NCBI GenBank assembly: GCA_965278995.1 | Contig: OZ257136.1 | Location: 1,488,001 to 1,552,000, forward strand | DNA from: JADJYF01 sp965278995 | GTDB lineage: Bacteria; Pseudomonadota; Gammaproteobacteria; Ga0077536 | Direction of reading: 5' to 3' | DNA: 64,000 nt | Shown here: piece after piece, positions 26,190-34,904 of the stretch | Numbering within the stretch: the stretch's first letter is position 1 | How the letters are laid out: each line of letters opens with the position of its first letter | Program-made: the position numbers and the translations under genes | Notes under the pieces: model-generated | The model's input: the letters and a program-made list of their open reading frames with translations, nothing else | What the model was told of the DNA's origin: nothing | Database searches by the model: none

Positions 26190-27644
26190 TTAGGCTGAAT
26201 CTATTGCGGTGGTGGGCTGACCGAGCAGAGGTGCCGGTTTCCAGAAATAGCGCCGGAAGTTTCGTTTCGGATCGAAATCCTTGATGCGGAAGACGAGCCG
26301 AACATTGTCGCCCACCTTGATCTGTCCGGCGGCGAAATCAGTGAACTCGAGCATGATGTTGGCGCCGTCCTGAAACTCGACGTTGCCGTAGATGTAAGGC
26401 GGCGACGGCGTATAGGCCAACCAGTCTTCGGTGAACGATTTGACCCGCCCGAGCAGATTGGACAGTGTCTCGGGTTCCTGCGAATCCGCGGCGCTGCATT
26501 TCACACACACCAGACTGCGCGGAAACTGCAGCGTATTGCACGCGCGGCAGCGCCCGCCCAGCATGGAGTTGATATCGCGCCGCTTGCGATAGTAAGCCGA
26601 CAGTGCAGTCCGGTTATCGCGTTCGGAACGAATGCCGAAATCGATCGAGATCTGATTGCGCAACGAGAGAAAAAACGTGTAGTTGTCGGTGCGTCGATGC
26701 GCATCGAGATAATGCTGCGGTCCGCGACCGGGCTGCACCTGGCTCAACTGCGCGGTGGTCTCGATGAGGATGGCATCGGCGCCCTGGCCGAAACCCACCA
26801 GCATGATGCGCTCGCCCGGCGCCGCCTGCCCGAGCGCCAGCGCCAGTTGCAACAACGGCTGCGCGGCACCGCAGTCGCCGCACTGACCGACCAGGGGGTC
26901 GACAAAACGCCGGGCGTCGATATCGAGTCTTTTGGCCAGTGCGCGCGCGGTATCGAGTGAACCGTGCAGCGCAATGCGATCAATGTCCTTGAGTGCAATG
27001 CAAGCTGCGGCTGCAGCGCGTTCCATGACCAACGGCACGATTTTGAGATAGCCCTCTTCGCGTACCCAGCGTTCTTCCAGGCTGTAGTCGTATTCGGCGT
27101 CCGACGCGCGATACTGATCGACGAGGTCTTCATGGCAGGACGCCGCAGCGAGAAACGTCGCCACCGGTCGACCGTCGCCGACGAGAACAGCACCGGCACC
27201 ATGCCCATAGAGCATTTCCTGCGCACTGCCGGGCCGCGTTTCGCGGCAATCGCTGGCCAACAGCAGCGTCGTGGCGCCGCCATGTGCGAGGCGCGCCAGT
27301 GCAGAAGTAGCGGCGCGACGGCTGCCCGCGAGATCTTCGACCATGACCTGGTTATCGAGAACCAGCGCGTCGGCGACCAGACCACCGTTGCTGCGATCGG
27401 CAAACGGCAGCGTCGTTGAAGCCAGATTGAGTTGCGTTACCGGCGTGTCCATCCCCGCCAGGCAATCGCGCCCTGCTTCCACCGCCATGGTGATGGCGTC
27501 TTCGTCCCAGTTGGCGACAGCGCGTTCGCCTGCGGCCAGTCCGCGCAACGAGGGCACCGCCCAGCCGACGGCGCCAAGAATTGCCTGGCGTGACAGCCGC
27601 AACGGCGGCACGTAGGCACCGAAAGAAAGTATTCCGTAAGTCAT
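26190..27644 (-). CDS. HMG-CoA-synthase-like protein fused to a DUF35 Zn-ribbon/OB domain
   Basis: The 484-residue protein starts at ATG 27644 with MTYGILSFGAYVPPLRL, as in HMG-CoA synthases. Residues 1-340 form the thiolase-like synthase fold; residues about 365-484 are DUF35, with the zinc ribbon RCRACNTLQFPRSLVCVKC. Aligned by eye, the HMGS glutamate and cysteine positions read Thr77 (in TTLPFAD) and Arg109 (in AGSRRAAT), while a histidine at 227 is kept. It therefore lacks the normal condensing machinery. A non-classical aldolase or scaffold role with the adjacent thiolase is possible. It is the first gene of the long reverse-strand operon. Confidence 0.82.
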   Translation of the reverse strand: MTYGILSFGAYVPPLRLSRQAILGAVGWAVPSLRGLAAGERAVANWDEDAITMAVEAGRDCLAGMDTPVTQLNLASTTLPFADRSNGGLVADALVLDNQVMVEDLAGSRRAATSALARLAHGGATTLLLASDCRETRPGSAQEMLYGHGAGAVLVGDGRPVATFLAAASCHEDLVDQYRASDAEYDYSLEERWVREEGYLKIVPLVMERAAAAACIALKDIDRIALHGSLDTARALAKRLDIDARRFVDPLVGQCGDCGAAQPLLQLALALGQAAPGERIMLVGFGQGADAILIETTAQLSQVQPGRGPQHYLDAHRRTDNYTFFLSLRNQISIDFGIRSERDNRTALSAYYRKRRDINSMLGGRCRACNTLQFPRSLVCVKCSAADSQEPETLSNLLGRVKSFTEDWLAYTPSPPYIYGNVEFQDGANIMLEFTDFAAGQIKVGDNVRLVFRIKDFDPKRNFRRYFWKPAPLLGQPTTAIDSA

Positions 27645-27787
27645 CGTTGCTGTCTCTGCGCAGGACTGGGGTGGCCGGCGGGCCGCCGCGAGTGTACTGG
27701 TAGCGCACGCCCCCCGCCAAGACGCGCGTGGCCGAGCCATTCTCGCAGCTTAGTCAGCGGCTGGAAACGAGATAACGTCGATCGCAG

Positions 27788-28339
27788 CTACAAGCCTGCC
27801 GGGCGTTTCTGCAGTTTGCGCTGCAGCGTGCGTCGGTGCATGCCGAGCCGCTTGGCCGCGACCGAGATATTGCCGGCGCAGGCTACCAGGGTCTTCTGGA
27901 TGTGCTCCCATTCGAGCTGGATTAATGGCGTCGGTCGGCTGCTGACATCGACCGCGACCTGTTCCGATCGCTGCCGAAACGCGGCGACGATTTCGTTGGC
28001 GTCGGCAGGCTTGGTCAGATACTCCACAGCGCCAAGTTTGATCGCACGGACGGCTGTCGTAATACTCGCATAGCCAGTCAATACGACAATGCGTGCGTTT
28101 GGGCAGGCAGCCAGCAGCGGTTCGACCAGGTCGAGCCCGGAGTCGTCACGCAGACGCAGGTCGAGCACGATCGCGCCAGGCTGTTCGCGGGTCGCGACAG
28201 CACAGGCACCCTCGCCGTCGGCAGCGCTGACGACGCGATAGCCGCGCCGCAAAAGTGCTGCACTGAGTGCAGCAACGAAATCAGGGTCGTCATCAACGAT
28301 CAGGCAGGTCCCGGCCAGGTCTGATTGCGGGCCGTTCAT
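27788..28339 (-). CDS. regA: Redox response regulator, RegA/PrrA/ActR/RoxR family
   Basis: The 183-residue protein has an N-terminal receiver domain with acidic pocket VDDDPD, phosphoacceptor Asp60 in IVLDLRLRD, and the conserved Lys in YLTKPAD. The C-terminal part is a Fis-type helix-turn-helix ending GMHRRTLQRKLQKRP, which is nearly invariant in RegA/PrrA proteins. It regulates respiration, carbon and nitrogen metabolism in response to redox state. Its start overlaps the regB stop by 4 bp. It lies between regB and the catabolic operon, whose promoter region (27645-27787) holds no obvious RegA box. Confidence 0.92.
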   Translation of the reverse strand: MNGPQSDLAGTCLIVDDDPDFVAALSAALLRRGYRVVSAADGEGACAVATREQPGAIVLDLRLRDDSGLDLVEPLLAACPNARIVVLTGYASITTAVRAIKLGAVEYLTKPADANEIVAAFRQRSEQVAVDVSSRPTPLIQLEWEHIQKTLVACAGNISVAAKRLGMHRRTLQRKLQKRPAGL

Positions 28340-29589
28340 GCCAGGGACAACGGCGCCAGCGGCAGGGTAATGCGCGCACTCGTGCCCATCCGCGGGCGGA
28401 CATCCAGTGCGAGGGTGCCACCGAGACGCTCGACGATCGAGCGCGACAGCAACAGTCCAATGCCCATGCCATCCGCTTTGGTTGTCAGCGCTTCGCGGCC
28501 AATGCGTGCACGAATATCGGGAGCAATGCCCTCGCCATCGTCGTCGACGGCCAGTTCGAAAGCGTGCTCGTCCCAGGTTCCTCGAACCGTGACCTGCCGG
28601 CTGGCGGCATCGGCGGCGTTATCGAGCACGTTGACGATGGCCTGCCCGATGACGCGATCGGCGACGATACTGGGCGCAGGACGCTGCCCGTTCCAGATCT
28701 GTGCCAGATGCACTTCAGGACGTCGTTGATGCCAATCAGCGACGAGCGTTTCGAGATAGTTCGCCAGATCCACCCGCTGCCCGCTCTCTGCTCGCAGATT
28801 CCCGGCGCCGGCCGCCATGCGCGAGAGAATCTCCTTGCACCGTGCGACCTGCTGTTGCAGTCGGCGCAACTGGTCGCGATCGACCGGACGAACCGCGGTT
28901 TCGGCGAGTTCGCCGGCGAGGATTGCGATAGTCGACAGCGGCGTTCCGAGTTCATGCGCGGTACCGGCAGCCAGCGTCCCGAGCGCGAGCATGCGCTCGT
29001 TTTCGAGTGCCGCTTCGCGCAGGTCGGCGAGTTCGCGGTCGCGCACGCGTTGCCGCCGCGCGATGCGGGCGACAAACAACGCCACACACACAGCGCTCAG
29101 GACAAAGCCGTACCACATGCCCCACACGTGGAGATCAAAGCGGCCTGCATCGCCCTGCAGATGGCCATGCAGATGCACATCCACCTGAGGAGCGGCTGGT
29201 TGAATAAACATCAACGCCGTGTAGCAGGTGCCAGCCAGCAGCGTGATGCCGGCGGTGGAAGCTGGCGGCATCGCAGCGGCGGCGAACACTATCGGCAGCA
29301 GAAAAAGCGAAATAAAAGGATTGAATGCACCGCCAGTGAAATAGACCAGTGCCGAGAGCGCGACGATATCGGCGCTCGAATGGAACAGATAGAGACGCTG
29401 GTCGCGACCGGTGCTGCTGCGAAGCAGCCAGGTCCCCCCCGTCAGCGCGGCAAGCAGGAGCAGGATGAGACTGACTGCCGGCCACGGCACCGCCACACCG
29501 AAAATCCTATCCATGGCAATCAGCGCGACGACCTGGCCGCCGATCACGACCAGGCGGATGAACAGCAGATAACGGAGTGTCGTATCCAT
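28336..29589 (-). CDS. regB: Redox sensor histidine kinase, RegB/PrrB/RoxS family
   Basis: The 417-residue kinase has six predicted membrane segments. It carries the RegB quinone-site motif GGAFNPF at residues 86-92, the phosphorylated His212 in AHELGTPLSTI, and Cys251 in ARCKEIL, the position of the redox-active cysteine of RegB. ATP-binding motifs DNAADAA, DDGEGI and GMGIGLLLS follow. It senses the ubiquinone pool and redox state and phosphorylates RegA. I chose ATG 29589 (MDTTLRYLLF), because residues further upstream would run through the palindromic box. Confidence 0.92.
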   Translation of the reverse strand: MDTTLRYLLFIRLVVIGGQVVALIAMDRIFGVAVPWPAVSLILLLLAALTGGTWLLRSSTGRDQRLYLFHSSADIVALSALVYFTGGAFNPFISLFLLPIVFAAAAMPPASTAGITLLAGTCYTALMFIQPAAPQVDVHLHGHLQGDAGRFDLHVWGMWYGFVLSAVCVALFVARIARRQRVRDRELADLREAALENERMLALGTLAAGTAHELGTPLSTIAILAGELAETAVRPVDRDQLRRLQQQVARCKEILSRMAAGAGNLRAESGQRVDLANYLETLVADWHQRRPEVHLAQIWNGQRPAPSIVADRVIGQAIVNVLDNAADAASRQVTVRGTWDEHAFELAVDDDGEGIAPDIRARIGREALTTKADGMGIGLLLSRSIVERLGGTLALDVRPRMGTSARITLPLAPLSLA

Positions 29590-29624
29590 CGGCACATTAT
29601 GCCGCGCGCCGCCGCCACTGCGCT

Positions 29625-29649
29625 GCACTGCGACGCTATGTCGCAGTGC
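29625..29649. promoter_or_regulatory. RegA/RegR-type box, palindrome upstream of regB
   Basis: A perfect 10-bp inverted repeat (GCACTGCGAC, 5-base spacer GCTAT, GTCGCAGTGC) lies 36-60 bases upstream of the regB start. Its core GCGAC-N5-GTCGC fits the published RegA/RegR consensus GNGRCRTTNNGNCGC at 14 of 15 positions. It may serve autoregulation. It could also act as a weak hairpin after the LLM gene that ends at 29661, although it has no T-run. Confidence 0.6.
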
Positions 29650-29660
29650 GCCAGACAGGG

Positions 29661-30701
29661 TTACAGCACCGTTTCGGCGACCAGGCGGATTTCCTCGGCA
29701 CTGCTTGCCGACAGGATCATGGTGCCGAAATCTCCGCGTTTGGACGCCGCTTTCCAGCGCGAGAGCTGTTCGCGGATATGCGCCGGCGGCCCGACCAGAC
29801 AGCAATCGTCGATGTACTGATCGGGCACTGCTGCGGCCGCTTCTTCTTTGCGCCCGGACAAAAACAGGTCCTGGATCTCGATCGCCGCGTCCACGTAGCC
29901 GAGTCGTTTGGTGTAGTCGTTATAGAAGTTCTTTTCACGCGCGCCCATGCCACCGATATAGAGCGCGAAATGATGTTTGAGTTGCTGGCGACAGGCCGCG
30001 AGATCCGGCCCCATGGCCATGCGCACGAACGGCGCAAAGTCGAAATTCGTCATGCTCTTGCCGCCCCCGGCCTTGTCGAAGCCCGCTTTCAGCGCCGGTG
30101 CGAACATCTCCGGGCGGTCGGGGTTGATCCAGATCATGAAACAGCCGTCGGCGATTTCAGCTGCAGTCGAGACCCCCTTCTCAGTCGCGACCCCGGTATA
30201 GATCGGGATGTTCGGATTGCCGTGCAGGATGCTTTTCAGTGGTTTGCCCAGGCCCAGACTGCCTTCGCCGCGAAAAGGGATCTGATAGTGCTCGCCTTCA
30301 TGCGTCAACGGCACCTCGCGTTTGAAGATAGTTCGCATGATGGAAATATATTCGCGCGTGCGCCCCAGCGGTTTGCCATAGGGCTGGCCATACCAGCCTT
30401 CGATGACCTGTGGGCCTGACGGCCCGATGCCGAGCATGAAACGCCCGCCCGACAGATGGTCGAGCGTCATCGCCGTCATCGCGGTCATTGCCGGTGTGCG
30501 TGCCGCCATCTGCATGATGGCCGTGCCGGCCTTGATGCGCGTGGTCTGCGCGAGGATCCAGGCGACCGGCGTGACAGCATCCGAACCCCATGCCTCCGCA
30601 CTCCAGACCGAATCGAAGCCTGCCGCTTCGGCAGTGTGAACGAGGTCCATCGGTAGTTTGACGTGCGCGCCGGAATAGCCGACAACGAGTCCGAGTTTCA
30701 T
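29661..30701 (-). CDS. LLM-class F420-dependent oxidoreductase
   Basis: The 346-residue protein is a luciferase-like TIM barrel of the LLM superfamily. It begins MKLGLVVGYSGAH, with FDSVWSAEAWGSDAVTP near residue 32 and LDHLSGGRFMLGIGPSG near residue 80, both typical of F420-binding members. The ATG at 30701 follows an AGGAG ribosome-binding site, which decides it over an upstream start. It should transfer hydride between F420 and an organic substrate. It lies 16 bp after a second LLM gene, and upstream of regB. Confidence 0.88.
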   Translation of the reverse strand: MKLGLVVGYSGAHVKLPMDLVHTAEAAGFDSVWSAEAWGSDAVTPVAWILAQTTRIKAGTAIMQMAARTPAMTAMTAMTLDHLSGGRFMLGIGPSGPQVIEGWYGQPYGKPLGRTREYISIMRTIFKREVPLTHEGEHYQIPFRGEGSLGLGKPLKSILHGNPNIPIYTGVATEKGVSTAAEIADGCFMIWINPDRPEMFAPALKAGFDKAGGGKSMTNFDFAPFVRMAMGPDLAACRQQLKHHFALYIGGMGAREKNFYNDYTKRLGYVDAAIEIQDLFLSGRKEEAAAAVPDQYIDDCCLVGPPAHIREQLSRWKAASKRGDFGTMILSASSAEEIRLVAETVL

Positions 30702-30717
30702 GGGTTTCTCCTTTGCA

Positions 30718-31740
30718 TCAGCGGATGTCATTCAGAATCTCGCCAAAAGCCTCGATCACTTCCAGGCATTCCGTCCGCGAGGGATAGTGTTGACCTGGAT
30801 TGACCGGATTACGTGTGCGTATGCAGAGCCAGTCCGGATTGACCTGCTCTTTCATCGCACCCATGCGATCGACCCATTTCTGTTTGTTGCCCAGGCATAG
30901 GAACATATTCTCGATCTGGTCCAGCATGTCTGTGGCTTCAGCATCCGGCGAAAGACCTTTCTCGGCGTAAAAACTCCACTCGCGTACCCAGCGATGGCCG
31001 TGCTTCTCTCGCACACGCGGATCGTCGGACAACCAGCCCTCGAAACCAATCGTGATCTGGAAATCCAGTTTGTTCCGCTCTGCTGCCCGTTCGCGCATGC
31101 TCTTCACGGCCGGCGCCAGCTCACTGACATGCGGCGGGAACCACAGGCACCAGCCTTCGTAGTTGAGCGCGCGTTCCATCGCTTTCGGTGCGAACGCACC
31201 AATCCAGATCGGCGGGCGCGGCTTCTGATACGGGTGTGGCGTGAGGCGCACGCCTTCATAGTGGAAATACTTGCCGTGATAGTTGAATTCTTCCTCGGTC
31301 CAGGCCCCGACGATGCAATCCATGGTCTCTTCGAAACGTTTGCCACGACCGTCGAACGGCACACCGAAACAGCGGAAATAGTCCGGGTGATAGCCGACGC
31401 CGGCACCGAACACGAGACGCCCGCGGCTCAAATTGTCGACTGCGGCAAGCGATTCGGCGAGATGGATGGGGTGATGGAAAGTCGGCTGCATGACCGTGCA
31501 CGCGAGCTGTACGCGATTGGTCACGGCAGCCAGGACGGCCAGTTGCGATGTGGTATTCGGCCACCAGGTTTCCGGCCGTTGGTGGCGTTCCGGTACCCAC
31601 AAGCCGTCGAAGCCGACGCGCTCGGCCAGCACGCTCTCGGCGATGCAATGATCCATTGCATCAGCGACCTCGTCAGGGGTTGGCGTCGCAACCTGATCGT
31701 AGACGCCGAAATGCGTGTCGGGCATGTACGCTATTTTCAT
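30718..31740 (-). CDS. LLM-class oxidoreductase
   Basis: The 340-residue LLM protein has FDGLWVPERHQRPETW near residue 44, LSRGRLVFGAGVGYHPDYF and PPIWIGAFAPKAMERA. The family uses FMN or F420; with an F420 operon in the same window, F420 is likely. It forms a two-gene unit with the following LLM gene and is transcribed divergently from the acetone-carboxylase-type operon, from a shared 284-bp intergenic region. A secondary-alcohol dehydrogenase role feeding ketones to that carboxylase is conceivable but untested. Confidence 0.86.
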   Translation of the reverse strand: MKIAYMPDTHFGVYDQVATPTPDEVADAMDHCIAESVLAERVGFDGLWVPERHQRPETWWPNTTSQLAVLAAVTNRVQLACTVMQPTFHHPIHLAESLAAVDNLSRGRLVFGAGVGYHPDYFRCFGVPFDGRGKRFEETMDCIVGAWTEEEFNYHGKYFHYEGVRLTPHPYQKPRPPIWIGAFAPKAMERALNYEGWCLWFPPHVSELAPAVKSMRERAAERNKLDFQITIGFEGWLSDDPRVREKHGHRWVREWSFYAEKGLSPDAEATDMLDQIENMFLCLGNKQKWVDRMGAMKEQVNPDWLCIRTRNPVNPGQHYPSRTECLEVIEAFGEILNDIR

Positions 31741-32024
31741 GAGCTCCTCGCTTCAGTTCTGCAGGCCGGCCCGGTGATGGCGCACGACCTCGGTATATTT
31801 TCGTGCGGCCGTCGCGCCGCAGTGGCGGCCGATTGTAACCGAGACGCTGGCCGAGTCTGCGTACCCAGGCCGGACCGACCGTTGCTGCCGTTCAGGATTA
31901 ATCGTAGAGTCCTGGCCTATCGCGGAAGCATGCGTGTATTCCGCTCTCGGCGCCTGACCGCAGTGCCGGGAGTCGGCGAACAGCCACACTCATTGCAGCG
32001 CAGCATCGAAGGGGAGGAGTCTTC

Positions 32025-34265
32025 ATGGCAACGATAGAACGTGAGGTCATTGACCAGGTTTCGCGCGGGATCGCCGTACCCCGCCCCACGCTGCGCCAGC
32101 GCATCGCCGAACGCGATCGGCTGACTGCTGAGACCGGGCACTACTATGGCGTGACCGAGCTCAGCCTCCGCGACGCCGACCCGATCAAATACGAACGTTT
32201 TTACGCCAAGCTGCACAGCGCGGTGCTGGCTGCACGCGAATCCGCGCGCTTCGTTGCGGCCAGTCCCGGCTCGCGTGAAATGGGCGAGTGCCTGTGGGGG
32301 ATCGCGACACCGGAAGGCGACACGCTCGCCGTGTCGCTCGGGTTCCTCTCACATACCGTGATCTTCCCGGTCTCGGTCCGTTACATGGCCGATCACGACT
32401 ATGACGTCAATGACGGCATCGACGACGGCGATGTCTACGCAGTCAGTGATGGCCTGACCGGCGGTGTGCCGCATCCCGGCGATTTTTATTCGTTCGTGCC
32501 GATCTGCATCGACGGCGAGATCGTCGCCTGGGCCGTCGGCATCAATCATCTGATGGAAAACGGTGCGCCGGTCGCCGGCAGCTGGGCGACGTTCTCGGTC
32601 GACACATTCATGGACGGTCTGGTCTGCCCGCCGATGCGCACCGGGCGCAACCTGAAACAGGAATCGTGGTGGCGCGCGATCTGGGAGCGCCGGACGCGCG
32701 CAGCGACGATGAATATTCTCGACGACAAGATGCGCCTCGCCGGCTGTGCCATGGTACATGCCGCGACGCATGCGCTGATCGCCGAATTCGGTCTCGATTA
32801 TTACAAGCGCGCCATCCGCGAAGTAATCGAGGAATCGCGTCGCATGGTCGTCGACAACATGCGCGCGACGATGGTCCCGGGCACCTACAATGGCTGCGCG
32901 TTCCGGTTAGTTAAGTACAAGGGCCTGCAGCATGTCTGGTCGCATGCCGACAAGAACACGCTCATTCACGTGCGCGGCAGTATAGAACCGAACGAAAAAG
33001 GCTTGCTGCTGGATGCCGAAGGCAGCTCAAAATGGGGTTATCACTCGTATAACGCCACGCCCGGTGGCACAGATTGCGCGGTGTTTCTCGGCATGATCAA
33101 TTCGTTCGCGCACAATACCAAAGTGACTGCCGGGATCGATCTCGCGGTACAGCGGCATTATCCGAAAGGCAGCATCTACAATCCGGATAACGAATTCACC
33201 AGCAACGCCAATCTGTGGGCGCAGACAGTTGCCCTGAACAGCATCGGTTTCGGCGCCGTGAGTCGCGCGATGTTCTCGCGCGGCTATCTCGAAGAGGCGT
33301 TTACCATCGACGGCAACTGGGGCGCTTTCCAGGGTCAGGGCACGACCGACGACGGCACCAGTTACGGCTTCACGAATTTCGAATGGCTGGGTGGCACCGG
33401 GCGCGGCGCCTGGTGCTATAAAGACGGCGAGCCCCTGGTCTGGGCGGCCTGGTCACAGATGGCGACAATTGGCGATGCCGAGGAATTCGAGAGCACCGTA
33501 CCACCGTTGTTCTATCTCGGGCGCAAGCTGTTACCGGGCTATTTCGGCTACGGCAAGTATCGCGGTGGGCCCGGCAATTCATCGGTGCACTGGTGCGTGC
33601 AGCCCGGTAAGCATGTCGGCCTGACCCGGCCTAACGGCGGCCTGTCGTGCACCCCTTCCGTTGCGCTCGGCATGTCCGGCGCTTACCCCGGCCCGGGCAG
33701 CTTCATGATTTCTGCGCGTGGCACCAACCTCCCCGAATTGATCGCTGACGGCGAAACGCCGCGCGATGCCCGCGAATTGCTTGAGATGGTCGATGCTGGA
33801 CGGCTCACCGTCGAGAACCTGGAGATCTGGAAAACCGACTGCCCGGAGCTGGCGCTGAAAGATAACGATCTGTTTGTCGATGCAGCCGGTTCATCCGGCG
33901 GCTGGGGCGATCCGCTCGACCGCGATCCGGCGTTGGTCATTGCCGATCTCAACGACGGCATGTGCCCGCATTACGATTTCGTCAGTGCCATGCACGGGGT
34001 CGTCGCCCATTGTGATGCAGACGGACAGTGGCAACTCGATCGGCCGGCAACGGAGACCAAACGCGTTGCTCTGCGCCGCGCCCGCCTGGCCGAGTCAGTC
34101 ACAGTGGAACAGTGGTGGCAGAGCGAGAGAACGCAGGTCGAGGATGGTGCGTTTGTGCCTGAAGTCCGCGAGATGTATCAGCAGAGTTTGAGCTTCGACA
34201 AGTTCCACAATGAGTTTCACGGGTTCTGGCAATTGCCGGCCACTTTCACTTACGGCGAGGACTGA
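32025..34265 (+). CDS. acxB: Acetone-carboxylase-type alpha subunit (hydantoinase B/oxoprolinase family)
   Basis: The 746-residue protein matches the hydantoinase-B fold of acetone carboxylase alpha subunits. GVPHPGDFY gives His150 and Asp153, and INHLME gives His175; His150, Asp153 and His176 are the manganese ligands known from the Xanthobacter enzyme, so the metal site appears intact. The alpha subunit carboxylates the activated ketone. The ATG follows a strong GGGGAGGAG site. Next come the gamma and beta genes, an unusual alpha-gamma-beta order. The ketone may be acetone or a larger methyl ketone. Confidence 0.85.
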   Translation: MATIEREVIDQVSRGIAVPRPTLRQRIAERDRLTAETGHYYGVTELSLRDADPIKYERFYAKLHSAVLAARESARFVAASPGSREMGECLWGIATPEGDTLAVSLGFLSHTVIFPVSVRYMADHDYDVNDGIDDGDVYAVSDGLTGGVPHPGDFYSFVPICIDGEIVAWAVGINHLMENGAPVAGSWATFSVDTFMDGLVCPPMRTGRNLKQESWWRAIWERRTRAATMNILDDKMRLAGCAMVHAATHALIAEFGLDYYKRAIREVIEESRRMVVDNMRATMVPGTYNGCAFRLVKYKGLQHVWSHADKNTLIHVRGSIEPNEKGLLLDAEGSSKWGYHSYNATPGGTDCAVFLGMINSFAHNTKVTAGIDLAVQRHYPKGSIYNPDNEFTSNANLWAQTVALNSIGFGAVSRAMFSRGYLEEAFTIDGNWGAFQGQGTTDDGTSYGFTNFEWLGGTGRGAWCYKDGEPLVWAAWSQMATIGDAEEFESTVPPLFYLGRKLLPGYFGYGKYRGGPGNSSVHWCVQPGKHVGLTRPNGGLSCTPSVALGMSGAYPGPGSFMISARGTNLPELIADGETPRDARELLEMVDAGRLTVENLEIWKTDCPELALKDNDLFVDAAGSSGGWGDPLDRDPALVIADLNDGMCPHYDFVSAMHGVVAHCDADGQWQLDRPATETKRVALRRARLAESVTVEQWWQSERTQVEDGAFVPEVREMYQQSLSFDKFHNEFHGFWQLPATFTYGED

Positions 34266-34268
34266 GCG

Positions 34269-34844
34269 ATGCCTGACCAGAACGCCGTCAGCCGGGAGCT
34301 CATTGCCCAGCTCGTCAACGGCACGATCGATGATGACAACGTGCTCCGCCTGCAGAAAATGCCGCGCAAGGACAGCGCGCGTTTCTTCAACTACATTGCC
34401 GTGCTGCAGGCACGGGTCGCCTGGCCCGAACGCATCCTGCTGCGGCTTGGCGACAAGCTTTACATCGTGGCCTCAGCCAATGGCGGGCGCGTAACGAAAT
34501 GTGAATGCGGATTCGATTTCGGCGACTACCGCGAAAACTGGAAATTGCGCTGCCGCATCCGCACGCGAAAAACGCTGGCAGCGATGGCCGAAGTCTTCGA
34601 TCCGGCGCCAGCGGTGCCTGAACCGGGGTGGCAGGAAGTTCGCGAGTTCTTTTGTCCTGAGTGCGCAACGCAGCACGCCGTAGAGGTCGTTGCACCGGGG
34701 TATCCGATAGTCTTCGAGATGCTGCCGGACCTCGATAAATTCTATCGCGAATACCTGGGACAGCCGCTCAGCGATGAAGCCGACGACTGGTATACCGACC
34801 GATCATCGCGCGTCACCGCGCAATGGTCCTCAGGCATAGCGTAA
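34269..34844 (+). CDS. acxC: Acetone-carboxylase-type gamma subunit
   Basis: The 191-residue protein has the conserved gamma-subunit pattern: KCECGFDFGDYRENWKL with Cys78 and Cys80, and EFFCPECATQH with Cys129 and Cys132, which form a zinc-binding site. LPDLDKFYREYLGQPL near the C-terminus is also typical. This small subunit holds the alpha-beta complex together. It begins 3 bp after the alpha gene. Its presence separates this cluster from ordinary hydantoinase or 5-oxoprolinase pairs, which lack it. Confidence 0.9.
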   Translation: MPDQNAVSRELIAQLVNGTIDDDNVLRLQKMPRKDSARFFNYIAVLQARVAWPERILLRLGDKLYIVASANGGRVTKCECGFDFGDYRENWKLRCRIRTRKTLAAMAEVFDPAPAVPEPGWQEVREFFCPECATQHAVEVVAPGYPIVFEMLPDLDKFYREYLGQPLSDEADDWYTDRSSRVTAQWSSGIA

Positions 34845-34904
34845 CCAGTCACCGTCCGTCCATGCCGCGCGAGTGAAGCGCGGCCGTCACAGGGGAGTAT
34901 CGCC

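Noticed and set aside
31848..31862. Sigma-54-like TGG...GC element before the carboxylase operon
   Set aside because: The spacing and bases fit the -24/-12 consensus poorly and no sigma-54 activator gene is nearby.
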